64,000 nucleotides of DNA from Paracamarosporium sp. OC-R06-R3 (GCA_019828545.1 JACVRA010000115.1:124001-188000); one strand, 5' to 3'. Positions 12,087 through 25,423 are shown, counted from the stretch's first letter. The notes: a model not told the origin generated them from the sequence alone. A program made the numbers and translations.

Positions 12087-12713
12087 CTTGATAAGTTGCG
12101 TGGCGATGCTCCGTCATTGTTCCTTCGTCTGGACAACATAAATTCTGGGTGATAGAATCATGTCTCCATGCAAAAGAGACTTTATTGCAGGCAGTAAAGA
12201 TTGTAGTATACACTTGCATTACCAGCATTCTCAGGGACGTACATAAAAGCTGTTCATGTGAATGAAAATTGTTCTAAGAATCCGATGATTGAGGTCACTC
12301 ATATACTGATGATCTGGTATATGTGAAGCTAGGTAATTAAGATCGATATTAACGCTCAAGCTTATAGGTCTGATATATCGCCATGTCGACCCACAGTTCT
12401 GGTGATAAGAGTCAGCTAAGAATGTATGGCTAGAACTTTTTCTAAAATGGGTGGTTGTCCTCATGATCTTACACTCCGTTAGTTTTCAGCCGTTTCTTCG
12501 CATAGGTTGGGCAGGTTTAGTTTCTTGTCCATACAGAACATTGAACATGCTATGAGAGACAACAAAACATTAATTTCGATAAAATCTTGGTGGACCCAAC
12601 ATAGATTATGTAGTATCATTAAAGTGCCTACTACCTTATCAAATGGATTTATTGATTGCATACACTATATTACAAATGGCTCAAACGAACCTCTCATAGT
12701 TTGTTTATTTGTT
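12087..12713. other. convergent intergenic region
   Basis: 3' flanks of the acidic protein gene and the DHCR24-like gene. AT-rich; no gene seen. Confidence 0.5.
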
Positions 12714-14195
12714 TTACCTCCATCTCCAGGTGGAATTTCTCGATATGTGGTAGTCTCCGCTCTGAATCGACTTCCATATGCCCCAGAAACCCCCGAGTGG
12801 CCAGATCGATCGAAGTCGCATACCCCAGTCTTGCTTTGCCTGAGCTTCTAGCTTTTCGATATCTACGTGGACTTTCTCGTGCACATCGGGTAACGTAGTC
12901 GCATTATACTTCTTTCTCAATTCCTCGTGCCACTGACGATCAAATTGCTTCCAGAAGTCCCCTTCGCTGTAGTATGTATGTGCGTATAACCATTTCATAC
13001 CACCAAGTTCGCCCAAGCGCTTCTCCAGGTCACGATTTTTCTCCAGGAACTGCTTCCGGTCTCTTGGTCCAAAACCCCACAACCCAATGTTCAGCATCTG
13101 GTCATCTTTCAGCTCGCCTTTCGTGTGTGGATGCATAGTAGGTTGTGGCGACTGCTTCAGCGGGCACAGCCAAAGGGGCCAAATACCAAATTTGTCGTCC
13201 GTGTAATCAATAAACTCCTCCGCGTTCGGGTAGGGCAGTGCCATGTCTTGAACTACGTAGCTGTTCGATTCGCCACTCGCATGCAATGCACGATAAAGCA
13301 TTCGAGTGTGAAGGAAGTCGTCTAGGAACCATCGCGTGTACTTGTTGAAAGGGAAGTTCATGTACGTGAACGCCGAGCGGCCGACCCAAAATCCACCGCG
13401 ATCGTATCTAAACATGTATTCTGCCAGTGGGATATACTCTACGACCGGAGATGAGGCAGCTTTCGTGCGCTCTTCAACATGCAGATAAAACCAGGGATCC
13501 CATGGGTTGCTGAACGTTCGGGGCTTGTGATCGGCAGGTATTTCATCCGTCATTTCACCAGTAACGATTGCTCCGTGGTCTTTAGAGAAGAGAATTCCAT
13601 CCACGTAGTCGTTTTCCGGAATTTCAGTCTGCTTTCGAATATCGCGTACGGCTTCTGAAACACTTCTCGTGGGATGATAGGTCGTCTTTACGAAACGTTT
13701 TGCTTGGATTAGTTGTAGCTCAATGAGTGTAGTGATACCCAGAGTCCCCACAGCACCAGCCGCACCGCGGAATAAATCGTTGTTATCTTTCTCTGAAGCC
13801 TTCACTACTTCGCCGTCCGCCAATACCATCTCAACGGAGTTGATCGTACGGTCGAAGAAGCCATGTCGAAAGGAGCTACTTTCGCCTGCTGTCCCCGCAT
13901 AACCACCTCCGGTAGTAATTCCAGGAAACTCCATAACTACTGGGGGCACGAGACCGTGAGGTAGGGTGGCCTCTACTAGGCGATCCATAGGTACGTTCGG
14001 CTCGACCAGAGCCGTCCGCGATGTGGTGTCGACTTTGAGTACATTCCGCAATTCACTGATGTCCACTACACGTTTTTTTACAGATGGACGCGTGCTGTTG
14101 GTCGAGCCGTGATTTATTCTGAATGATTCTTTACGCGTGAAATACTCCTTGACTCTCGAAGCCACCTGGGAGACAATGCGCTGGTGCCGCTCCAT
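12714..14195 (-). CDS. FAD-binding DHCR24/DWF1-like oxidoreductase
   Basis: Single exon, about 493 residues, from the ATG at 14195; the frame runs a little upstream but without an ATG. Residues about 35-180 form a PCMH-type FAD domain: ALVEPNVPMDRLVEATLPHG, then EFPGITTGGGYAGTAGE, then a SFRHGFFDRTINSVEMVLADG stretch and FRGAAGAVGTLGITT. The C-terminal part (WPLWLCPLK, GLWGFGP, GGMKWLYAHTYYSEGDFW) matches the DHCR24/Diminuto family in order and length. That family reduces the C24 double bond of sterols in animals and plants. In filamentous fungi, where ergosterol is finished by ERG4, the substrate of these homologues is unsettled, so a sterol role is inference. No N-terminal membrane anchor is obvious. 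The neighbour is another PCMH flavoenzyme, divergently arranged. Confidence 0.85.
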   Translation of the reverse strand: MERHQRIVSQVASRVKEYFTRKESFRINHGSTNSTRPSVKKRVVDISELRNVLKVDTTSRTALVEPNVPMDRLVEATLPHGLVPPVVMEFPGITTGGGYAGTAGESSSFRHGFFDRTINSVEMVLADGEVVKASEKDNNDLFRGAAGAVGTLGITTLIELQLIQAKRFVKTTYHPTRSVSEAVRDIRKQTEIPENDYVDGILFSKDHGAIVTGEMTDEIPADHKPRTFSNPWDPWFYLHVEERTKAASSPVVEYIPLAEYMFRYDRGGFWVGRSAFTYMNFPFNKYTRWFLDDFLHTRMLYRALHASGESNSYVVQDMALPYPNAEEFIDYTDDKFGIWPLWLCPLKQSPQPTMHPHTKGELKDDQMLNIGLWGFGPRDRKQFLEKNRDLEKRLGELGGMKWLYAHTYYSEGDFWKQFDRQWHEELRKKYNATTLPDVHEKVHVDIEKLEAQAKQDWGMRLRSIWPLGGFWGIWKSIQSGDYHISRNSTWRWR

Positions 14196-15070
14196 GCTGG
14201 AAATAAGCGCAAACAAAGAAATAAGACAGTACGAAATCTATTGAGGATGCATGACAACGTACAACACGGTAGTGAGCGTGCAATTGATGGATTGGATAAG
14301 GTCTCGCGCTCGAGATTTTCCCGGAACAAGCACGCTAGCCAGATTAGGATTAGCGTGGCTGAGTAGGAATCATCCCGTTCATCTACACCTGTTTGTCGAG
14401 GAAAAGTACGAGTGTTGTTGTAATGTGCATCTTTCATCCACTCATTAGCGGTAGCGTTGTGCTATACATGTCCGTTTCACCTCTTTTATCCATGCCCAAC
14501 TGATTCCTTCAGCAAAACACTTCTCAGCCCAAGGCTCTCCAAGCCGCTTCTTACGTGCCAGGACCAAGTAGAGATCAATCAAGAGAACACAGCAGTAGTG
14601 ATGGTTATACTAACTCCGCTGCTGGAAACAACAAACACGGCTTGTTGCCCCACACGCAGCACGAACGCGACACCACGACTAAGCGTGGAGCTACCCCGCA
14701 AATGCAGGGATAGGGACTCACGTTCGAGCATGCCATCGTACGTGGTCCCTATTATCCTTGATCATATAGTGAACTCGCTGAATTTATTGATACTGTCACA
14801 GTGCTAACTTTCTTCTATCCAACTTTCCTGTCCCCACAGTAGTGCCCTGGCACATCATCGTTTTCTTGTCCCGTCGATGACCAACCGATAGACATACTCC
14901 ATCTAGAGTAATCAACACGCCAGGCTAGCCCCACACCTCGCGAATGCTGTACACAACTTTCCGAAAAACGCTGCGCGCCATTTGATTTGCGAGTACCCAT
15001 TGATTCTCAGACTTCTCAATCCTCGTCCTTTATATTGAATTTCTGTCAAAGAGAACGCACCCTATCCACC
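14196..15070. other. divergent intergenic region between two flavoenzyme genes
   Basis: Contains the promoters of the DHCR24-like gene (leftward) and the VAO-type oxidase gene (rightward). No supported gene. CA/CT-rich sequence lies just before the ATG at 15071. Confidence 0.5.
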
Positions 15071-17079
<2,009 letters not shown>

Positions 17080-17295
17080 TTGGTCTTGTAAACTCTTCAC
17101 TTTGCTTGGCCGATATTCTGATTACAACTGCTTGTAAGCTTGAACCTCATAGGACTTAAGCTACACATGGGAAAGACTTTAACGAGTCACTGAAACCTTT
17201 CTTTTCCTCAAATCATATCTACAATTCACCCAGGGTATATCCCACTCGCGTATAGCCCGTTCCTAAACATCATTTGCGCCCCAAAAATGTTAAGT

Positions 17296-18348
17296 CTATG
17301 CAGGTGCGCGCACAACCTTTCTTCCCGTGACCTCATATTTGTTCAGTTCTTGAATAATCTTTGGGGACTCCTGGAAATCGTAGACCTCAATCTTCGGAGT
17401 GATCTTTCCTTCCTTGGCAAGCTGTAGCAGTTCATCCATCTGTGCCGACGTACCGGTAGACGATCCTCTAATGACAAGACCGCGATTCGCAATGTGGATA
17501 GGTGACATGGGAAACATGAAAGTATCCGGAGGCAGTCCGACACAAACAAAGACGCCGTTATTTCGTATCAGCTCAGGTGCTTGCTGATATGCCCTTTCGC
17601 TACCAGCAACGCAGATCAGGCCGTGAGCACCTTCGCCATCCGTGAGGTCCTTAACTGCTTGCACGACGTCTTGTTTCGCATAATCGATAAAGGCAACCGC
17701 ACCCATCTCTTTAGCAAGTTTCTCCTTTTCGGCTCCGCTGTCGATGGCAATGACTTTGTAACCCTTGATTGTGGCGATTTGCACGCCGATGTGCCCCAAG
17801 CCTCCGCCTGCGCCCACGATAACAACGAACTCTCCAGGTTGCACTTCAGGCGCAATTTTGGACACAGCGCCAGCCAGACTGAGTCCAGCGCATAGCAGCG
17901 GCGCCGCAACCTCGCTCTTGACGCCGTCCGGAATTAACGAAACGAAATCCGCATGCGCTACCACATATTGCTGAAGCGTCCCCAGAGTCGTCCGTCCCGT
18001 GTTTGACTGCTTTCCACAATTGTTGATGTTTCCCTTTTTGCAAGCCGAGCATTCCTTACACGAGCTGTAAAGCCACTTGATTCCCACTCTTTTCCCCATC
18101 AACTCCTCCTTCGCACCTGGGCCTAGCTTGACTACCTCACCAACACCCTCATGACCTGGGATGTCGGTATAACTCCCCATCCCGTAAACATTCCTGCAAT
18201 CCGAGTGACATAATCCCGAGCATTCTAGCTTGACTAGAATTTCGTTTTGGGAGGGTTCCTGAATGGATACACCAGAGCGAATGGTGAGTTTTCCAGATGG
18301 ACCAGGGTCGACGATCCAGGCGACCGTTTGGGTAGAAGGAATTGACAT
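17296..18348 (-). CDS. zinc-dependent alcohol dehydrogenase (ADH1-like)
   Basis: Intronless, 350 residues, the standard length of tetrameric fungal ADHs. The catalytic zinc region reads CSGLCHSDC and GHEGVGEVVKLG. The structural zinc site is CKECSACKKGNINNC (four Cys). The Rossmann dinucleotide motif is VGAGGGLGHIG, followed by AIDSGAEKEKLAKEMGA, where the Asp suggests NAD(H) preference. The enzyme interconverts primary alcohols and aldehydes. The ATG at 18348 is preceded by a short C-rich leader. Its 3' end converges on the VAO-type oxidase gene. Three phased GCCG-TATC elements lie 109-141 bp upstream of the start and may regulate it. Cytosolic location is expected because no targeting sequence is visible. 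Confidence 0.93.
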   Translation of the reverse strand: MSIPSTQTVAWIVDPGPSGKLTIRSGVSIQEPSQNEILVKLECSGLCHSDCRNVYGMGSYTDIPGHEGVGEVVKLGPGAKEELMGKRVGIKWLYSSCKECSACKKGNINNCGKQSNTGRTTLGTLQQYVVAHADFVSLIPDGVKSEVAAPLLCAGLSLAGAVSKIAPEVQPGEFVVIVGAGGGLGHIGVQIATIKGYKVIAIDSGAEKEKLAKEMGAVAFIDYAKQDVVQAVKDLTDGEGAHGLICVAGSERAYQQAPELIRNNGVFVCVGLPPDTFMFPMSPIHIANRGLVIRGSSTGTSAQMDELLQLAKEGKITPKIEVYDFQESPKIIQELNKYEVTGRKVVRAPA

Positions 18349-19280
18349 TGTTAAGGAAACTTAGAAGAGAGTGAGATGTGGGTGAGTAAGAATGGAGGGG
18401 GCGGAGGGGTTGGAGGGGTAATTGGGGAAGGTGGTTCGGAGCCCCGCTCTTGCCCCGCCGATATCATTGCCGTATCAGATGCCGGTATCTTTTCCGGCTT
18501 TCGGTCAGGATTATTACATACAGTGTGCGATAAACCGAGGAAATCATGTCCGGCATCGAAGGAATGGGCGAAAGTATCTTTCAAGCAAAATTTTGCGAAC
18601 GAATACGATGACGTCCTTTTAGCCGCATTGGCATAAAAGTACTAGTTAGTAAAGTGTGGCTGAATGGAAGTTTCTGTAAAAATCTAGGCGAATTCGGTTG
18701 AACCGCAAGCCTCTCCCTCGAGTTTTTGTTGACCGTAGAAAGAAAGTGCAAGTAAAGGAATGTTCTCTCGCCATTCCCGCTCATAAAAATGCCTTAAGCG
18801 ACGTACACACGTCATAGTAGCCAAACATCTGTCCAAAAAATAGCGTGGTCCAAATGCTACGAAAACATGATGCGAACTGGTGACGCTGGATAGTCGACTC
18901 AACGCCGAGATAGGTACAGACTGTCACGTGAGCAGTCATACCAAAGCGGGGAGCCACCCAACAGTTCTCAGAAGCAAAATCAAACCTTTGAGGTGAAAGA
19001 GCCCACAGTCCACCAACCGATGTACCTCTGTGAGTTTACCGTTCTCTTTGTTTCGCCAACTAGTACGCTATACGTCTTTGTATCTCTGGCTCCCAAGAGA
19101 CCTACAAGAGCTTTCTTTCAAAGCATGTAATGGTTGGAGAATGGAAATTGAGTTGTTGAGCAGGGGAAAGTCCGCGTTCATCTGGACAAGGTTTTGCCAA
19201 GCATCAACAAGGCAAATGATAGTGTAAGGTTGACACAACCGCTCTTCACGCTGCCAAATTGCTGCAGTTGGACGTAACAC
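18349..19280. other. ADH upstream region
   Basis: No gene recognised apart from the phased promoter elements listed separately. It lies between the 3' end of the P450 gene and the ADH start. Confidence 0.5.
18457..18489. promoter_or_regulatory. three phased GCCG(N)TATC elements
   Basis: Copies start at 18457 (GCCGATATC), 18469 (GCCGTATC) and 18481 (GCCGGTATC), exactly 12 bp apart, 109-141 bp upstream of the ADH start codon. Regular spacing on one face of the helix suggests a transcription-factor binding array. No factor can be named. Confidence 0.35.
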
Positions 19281-21011
19281 TTAGTCATGAGAAACGCGGC
19301 GCCTCCATGCCATTGGAGCCTTCTCAGGATGGAACATCTGCAACAACAATACCTGACCAGTATCCTCTTCTACCAGTTTCAAAACACGACGACGAGCTTG
19401 CTCCATGTTCTCGCCTGGAAACAGCTGCGGTTCAACATAGTGATCTTTGAGAAAGGTCGCTAAGCAGGCAACAAATTCCACTTGGGAGAATTTCTTGCCA
19501 GGACAGTTACGAACGCCGTCAGACCAAGGGATGAAGGATCCTTTGCGTGGAATGAGGAACACCTCGTCTTCGATCTTCCCGGAACCAGAGTCGATCCAGC
19601 GCTTTGGGTTGAACCTCAAGCTTTCTTTACCCCAGAATTTAGGATGGGTGTGTACGGCAATGTGGTTGGGTATAAGAAGAGTGTTTGCGGGGATCACAAA
19701 AGTCTTTCCTTCGACCGTGAGAGCTCTGTCCAAGTTACCAGTAGATTTTGCGATTGGTACCGGAGAGTAGAGCCGAATTGTCTCATACAAAAGAGCAAGT
19801 GTTCGCTTTAACTTTGGGAACTCTGTTGCATAGCTCCAATCTTCGACTGGCCACTGTCCTAATAAGTGATCAAGTTCTTGTAAGACCCATTCTTGAATAT
19901 CTGGAGCAGTTGCTAGAAGATATACAGTAAAGGCGAGTGTATGAGCAGTCGTGTCTTGACCAGCGAAGTTAAAGACGAAAATGTTCCCGTAGATCCCAAG
20001 TTCGGAAAGACCGTCATCACCAAGGCTGGCTCGAACGAGTTGTGTCATGAGATTGTTAGCCGCAGGCTTGCTCTCTGAGAATGCCTTCTTTTCTGCCTCG
20101 TACACTTCAGTCATGTAAGCCCTGAAACTCTGTACCGCAGCGTTCAACTCCCGCGCCCTTTTTGGAAGCCAAGGTTTCTTGATGATTTCTGTGCCCAGAA
20201 CGAACAGAAGAACACAGTTATCCAATATCGTCTGTAGGGACTCCTTGTAATTGGCGGCCGCTGAAGTTGCTGGCAACACGGACGATGTGTTCCTGTGAGG
20301 TATGAATGGATAGAATTTGCCGAACCCAGCACCAGAAAGTATATGCAGCGAAAGCGTGCGGGCATCGTCAGCAATCGTAGCGACCGTTTGCTTTGAGGCC
20401 CAGTATTGCACTGCATCTCGACTGTCGCGGATGCTCTCCGACCATACTAGCTCGTTGTTCTGTTCGTTAAACGCAAGTGAAGTGATCTTTCGGTGCTTGT
20501 TCCACAACTTTCCATCCGCCTGTAGTACAAATAAGCAAGTTAAGAGCTGCATAGCAGCGTGTCAATAGCTTACCGTGGAAAGGTTGTCACCAAACACCTT
20601 GGTCATCTCGAATATCTCAAGCGGTCTTGGGAACTCTTTGTCTTTTTTCAACACTTCTGCCAGAGCCTCTGGGTTGCAGAGATGGATCTATAATCTTCCT
20701 GGAGTCACCATCAAAAATATGTCACCCATCTCTTCGTGTGCACGATATTTGTCGGCAAATTCCCATCCTCGCCAGTTGAAACGCATGAATGTCCCTGGTC
20801 CGAACGGCAACTTTTCGAATAACGGGATAAAGACGCGCTTATCAAGGACCATCCATAGCGGATTCTCTGGGTTGATAGGAATGACACGGATCGGCATGCC
20901 AACTTTACGGGCGATGAGGTAATTACGAAAAAGGTAGTAGCCAGAATAGGTGACGTAGAGCAGCCATGAGAAAAGAATTACGAGTGGCGGCACTTGGACG
21001 ATCGAAATCAT
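19281..21011 (-). pseudogene. cytochrome P450 with a premature in-frame TAG
   Basis: Two exons, 21011-20574 and 20519-19281, with a 54 bp phase-keeping intron. It would encode about 558 residues if codon 108 (TAG, 20690-20688) were sense. Everything else is intact: an N-terminal membrane anchor (VPPLVILFSWLLYVTYSGYY), VTPGR just before the stop, then IHLCNPEAL, EFPRPLEIFEMTKVFG and LSTADG(K/R)LW. Also intact are the I-helix AGQDTT, the ExxR helix YETIRLYSP and the haem loop FIPWSDGVRNCPGKKF with its Cys ligand. No intron can remove the stop: the only upstream GT fitting the TAG acceptor gives 38 bp and breaks the frame. It could be a recent pseudogene, a segregating null allele or a base error. 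The family oxidises small hydrophobic substrates at the ER with a reductase partner. Confidence 0.75.
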
Positions 21012-21399
21012 GGTGGAGGTAGTAGGTAGCTATGCGTGCAGAGGTTGAGTGGTATGCTGCTGCTACGGGGTGTTTGGGGTGTTTGTTGAAGAGGGTCAAA
21101 GGGCACGGTAGTCGATGAATTAGAGGTACTGTGCCACACGGCGTAGCGCATACATCTATACAGTGTACAATGTACAAGGACAAGTTTTCATAGCAAATCT
21201 CATCCGTGAGACTCCATTGCTCCCTGCGGTATCTCGTCAGGGAAACGCCATACCTCCACGAACGACCTATATATCTCCAAAAATAAGCTACGTTCTTACA
21301 GCCAACATTAACAAACTAAAATACTAGAGAATCTAACACCCTTATACATCCGTAAACTGCCACACCCCACACCTAAACCCTCGCCACCATACTACCCAC
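21012..21399. other. P450 upstream region
   Basis: Short spacer between the P450 start and the 3' end of the MAPEG gene on the same strand. No gene seen. Confidence 0.5.
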
Positions 21400-21958
21400 T
21401 CACACCCTCAACAACCCAACCCCAGCCCACCCCACAACCCCCAAAAGCACCACCTGACACACAGCCGCAACATTAAACCCACCCCCATCAAACCTCCCCT
21501 TACCATTAACATTACCCTCATCCCTCCTCGTATACCCCCTCGCATACAGAACCCTCCCACCTACCCACAGCATCCCCAAGCCCGCCACAAACCGCGGATA
21601 CATGACGCCCCCGACCAGCAAACTCGACAAAAACATGGGGTAGTTTTCGAGGAAGTTGTAGTGTGCGCGTTGCGCGCAGTTGAAGAGGTAGAGCGCGTGT
21701 TTGCGCTCGGGGGTTGAGGCGCTGTCGATTGTTTCGCGGGTGGCGAGGGTGTACGGGTGGGGCACTTTGGCGGCGGTGCGGAAGGGGGTGATGCGGAAGG
21801 AGAGCCAGAGCGAGAGGAGGTAGGAGGATGTTGCTGTTAGGAGGACGTAGCTGTGAGAGTTAGAATTGGTTTGGGTGGGATCTTGGGAGGGGATGGGAGG
21901 GGTTGGGGATGAGGTACCCGTAGTCTTTTGGGATGGGGATGGTTGTTAGTGTGGACAT
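21400..21958 (-). CDS. MAPEG family protein (microsomal glutathione S-transferase 3-like)
   Basis: Two exons, 21958-21918 and 21850-21400, with a 67 bp phase-keeping intron, giving about 163 residues, right for MGST3-type proteins. The signature FNCAQRAHYNFLENYP matches the FNC-QRAH-N-E-YP core of MGST3. Four hydrophobic helices are visible: LLTATSSYLLSLWLSF, FLSSLLVGGVMYPRF, LGMLWVGGRVLYARGY and VCQVVLLGVVGWAGVGLL. The family acts in ER or outer mitochondrial membranes as glutathione transferase/peroxidase toward lipophilic electrophiles and hydroperoxides. It lies directly upstream of the P450 on the same strand, fitting a detoxification neighbourhood. Confidence 0.9.
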
Positions 21959-22881
21959 TTTGGGTGTATGAGTGGATGGATAGATGGGATGTAGGTAAAG
22001 TAGGGAGGGTATAGAAGATTGGAAAGGAACATTAGACTATTTAAGATCGACTCGATATGCTCATGATGTAAACCTAGCGCTCAGGTCCCATTCTCTTCCA
22101 GCTTACGCAACAGGCAACAACGTCTACTCGATAAAATAAGCCACGACCGTCGGACACCGGGACATCTTGAACTTCGTAAAAGCCCTTGTGAAACCATCGT
22201 TGATGATACCGTCGCGTTGTGCACTTAAATACGATGCTAGGACCTACGCCGTCGGCATACGGAAGGACTCGCGGTCCGACCCGGCGAATCTCACGACCCA
22301 GATTTCTTGCACACCCAGATCAAGCCAGGTAGATCGCGCTGAGTAACCGTGCCTAGCAACCTATCAGCCTGGCGGCTCTCTTTCGTGTTCGTTTGTACGA
22401 TTCGATTAGTCCGTAGCCTCCCCTGTCCGGTCAAATTACCTCGGCAAACTTTGGCGTGCAGTCAGTCCAACACTTTGCAGATGACGAAGGTTGCATTTGT
22501 GTCTTTCGTTTCATATTAATGAACCAATGCTAACATGATTTCATTGTGATAATATTGTTGAGCAGCAACTTCATTGAGTTAGCTGCGTTAGGTTTCTACC
22601 TGGCCTGCTGAAGGTCCTATCATCGTCGGCAATCTATACAACATTCGTCAACCTGTGTCCGTAACACCTGGACCTCTCAACTATCTCACAGCTCGCCAAA
22701 ACCTGGCATTTTCGGCTTCGTCGACCACTATCATTCCATATGCGGACTGAGCTCTACGTGAGCTAGTCAGGGTATAGTACAGAAGGAAGAAACAACGCAA
22801 CATGGCTCGTCATACCGCCCAATGCTTGGAAAAATAAACAACAATGACCCGCTTTGCTGTGTGGGTATCGTGAAACGAGAG
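21959..22881. other. intergenic, nothing recognised
   Basis: Upstream of the MAPEG gene and 3' flank of the GPI-type protein gene. No coding signal. Confidence 0.5.
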
Positions 22882-23631
22882 TCATAGAAAGAGAAAGAGG
22901 TAGGCGCCGACGCCTAATATCGCTGTCATCATGAAGTCACCAACCCGAATGCGCCGCGAAGACGACGAACCCGATAAAGTCACATCAAACGGTGAACCGC
23001 CACCCGAATCTGGATTGGACTTCTGGCCAATGGACGTTTGGGTTGGCACTGGAGGTGGAGTGCCGGTATCGAGCGTAAGGCCTTGGCTTGTGCTCGAAGG
23101 AGCGATCTGTGTCGATTGGCTCGGTGAATTGGCAGCGGAACTTGCGGCTGTGGTCGTAGACGTGCTTTGTGCGCTGTCAGTCGCTTGTGAACTTGACGAC
23201 TGCGCTTGCTGTGTGGTTGATGCTGCAGCAGACGTGCTCAATGTTGGTAATGAGGCTTGCGTCGAGCTAGGTTGTTCGGTCACGACTACTATCTTGCCGC
23301 AGAGTTTCGGTAGAAGATTGCCTGACAGGGCGACGCCGATGATAGAATCCGCAGGCACGTTGACTGTCGCGCACTGCTGGTTGACAAGCTGTACGATTTT
23401 GACAAGCCCATTGACGCAGTCGGCGCTGCAGTTGTTGATGCTCTCATCCCTATCCTTGGGAAAGTCGGCACGGGTACAGCCTTCTATCGGAGCATTGTAC
23501 GCTACTTGACATGTTTGCGGCAGGTTTTCGATGCGTGGTACGAACTTGGAGAGCGAGACTGATTCAGTGTTGGTCGTCAGACCTGTGGGCACGAGAGCCA
23601 TCAGGGCGCAGAGGAGTGTGTGACGCATCAT
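22882..23631 (-). CDS. GPI-anchored-type, Ser/Thr-rich extracellular protein
   Basis: Single exon of about 249 residues from the first of two adjacent ATGs (23631). It starts with a signal peptide (MRHTLLCALMALVPTGLTTN). A cysteine-containing domain follows to about residue 118, with Cys in TCQVAY, EGCTRADF, NNCSADCVNGL, NQQCATV and KLCGK, consistent with three disulphides. A roughly 90-residue Ser/Thr/Ala/Gln-rich stalk suited to O-mannosylation comes next. The protein ends in a polar spacer and a hydrophobic tail (TAILGVGAYLFLFL), as expected for a GPI-attachment signal; a plain C-terminal anchor is the alternative. It is probably a cell-wall or plasma-membrane surface protein. I do not recognise the N-terminal domain. 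Confidence 0.75.
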   Translation of the reverse strand: MMRHTLLCALMALVPTGLTTNTESVSLSKFVPRIENLPQTCQVAYNAPIEGCTRADFPKDRDESINNCSADCVNGLVKIVQLVNQQCATVNVPADSIIGVALSGNLLPKLCGKIVVVTEQPSSTQASLPTLSTSAAASTTQQAQSSSSQATDSAQSTSTTTAASSAANSPSQSTQIAPSSTSQGLTLDTGTPPPVPTQTSIGQKSNPDSGGGSPFDVTLSGSSSSRRIRVGDFMMTAILGVGAYLFLFL

Positions 23632-25423
23632 GAGGTGTTTGGTAGGTATTTCAGAAGGAGTGCGCACGCGGCCGGTGGGTCGATGGAGGAGAACGAGTGC
23701 GTGATTTTGATGAACGCTTTAATGCAATGCTTGGCTGCAAGTCGCAGATGACGCTCACGCGGCGCGGTATTCCAGATGCACCGTGGTGATGTGATGTGGT
23801 GCGACGGCTGAGGTTTGGAGTTGGCGTTCGCAGCTTGTGAGACGCGGGGTGGCTGCGATCTCGGTTTCGCGGAAGCCAGCTATCCGGGGAGACGTCTAGA
23901 TATGAAAAGGCAATGTCCCGCTCAATGCATCCAGCTCTTTCTTGCTGCACTTCCCCGTGGCGGGTCCTTGGGCGGTGAACTTTATCTCCCTTGGCCTTTG
24001 TGTGCAAGGTCAGAGCCGAGTCCCAAGGGCCAGCGGTTGAGACCTGTGGCGGCGAAGGGTGCTGGATATGCGACCTGGCCAATTGCTCTTCCACTTGGTG
24101 TGCACGACTGTGCGTCGAATGCGCGTTCTGTAAGGCAAAAGAGTGAGATGAGACAGAAGGAGGGGATGGTGAAGAAACGAGTCTGCACTGGGCCTGCAAG
24201 GAGGGACTACGTCGGCTAGAAAAAGGCGCTCAGCGCAAACAGGAGAAGCGAAGACGGCAAGAAAGGGAGGTGGTGATGTTCGCGATAGACCGTCGCTCAT
24301 GCCATTGCGGGTAGATGCACGTGGAGCACGGTGAGTCCGGCCGGAGCGGAGGAGCAGATCTTTGGACAGACATCGCAGGGTATCCAAGGGGTATAAGAGC
24401 GCAGTGCACGGCGGTTGGACATGTGTTTAGTGAAGGCCAGGGCGGCGCGTCGAAGCATGAGGTGCAGATGGGGTGTGCCAGGGCCCATCTGAAACGCGTT
24501 GGTGGCCGTCTGTGCGCCGTCATTGGCGCCTGCCCGCGATGAGCGGCTCCTTCTGTTACAGACCCTCAAACACGCGCCCAGAAGGGGAAGAGCGCCTGCT
24601 CGTGCCTTCTATATTCAGACGGCGCAGCGATCCTGGGCGTCTACACAGTCAGCGCATCGCTGTCGCTCCCGGATCCACCGCGGCGCTGATGAATGCCAGC
24701 GCCCGCATGTTCACGTCACAGCCATCGTGAATGTCTCCTCGAGGAATTCGAGTCGAAACAAAGTACGACTAATTCGGCGCGACTTCGGACTCACAGCCAC
24801 CAGGCTACGGACCTCCCCAGACACCTCCCAAACATCAACCGAATGTGACCTTTCGCCTCTGCGCCTCCTGGGGCTATGGTGGCACGAGAAACCGCGACGT
24901 CGTTGGATAGACAGCTGACAGTACACACTGGCGGCCTTACAGTCACTCCAATTCGCATCGGTGTTTCCATCTCCGCTGTTCCACGTGAAGAGCCTAGGTT
25001 ATCCCAAGAGAAGACTTGAGCATCCCAGATTCCGGGCAAATCGCCACGATCTGCATGAACACGTTCGTTTCGACGTTTCATGGAGAAAGAAAGCTAGGTG
25101 GCCCTACTGCCAAGATTGATCCGAGGCCGCAGGGACAACCTGGGGACGAAAAGGGAGATGCGATGACGTCGAATGAAGATCTGAACAATCTTCAAATGGC
25201 AAGATGCGCTGATCTGGTCGTTAAGGGGCACACGGTAGACGAAGCTACATCATTAAAATGACGTCCTGCTGGCCACAGCGCAGTCGAGCACTGAAGCACA
25301 TAGCAAAGGGTATTATACTAATCCCTCGAATTGAATGCTTCCTGAACTCCAATCATCTTTTTGTTTCGATTTGTCTCAAGGACTACACCGTTCTTCCTTC
25401 GTTCTAGGCCTCATTTTCGCGCC
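23632..25423. other. 1.8 kb GC-rich region without a supported gene
   Basis: Overlapping 60-180-codon frames occur on both strands, as expected in GC-rich DNA. None has a recognisable domain or joins to neighbours by splice signals. It holds the upstream region of the GPI-type gene and the 3' flank of the next dehydrogenase gene. A non-coding RNA cannot be excluded. Confidence 0.4.

Noticed and set aside
20653..20690. 38 bp putative intron that would remove the P450 stop
   Set aside because: Too short for this genome, breaks the frame and would delete the IFLMVTPGR segment.
23815..25261. Several overlapping frames of 80-180 codons
   Set aside because: They occur on both strands in GC-rich DNA without domains or mutual splicing.
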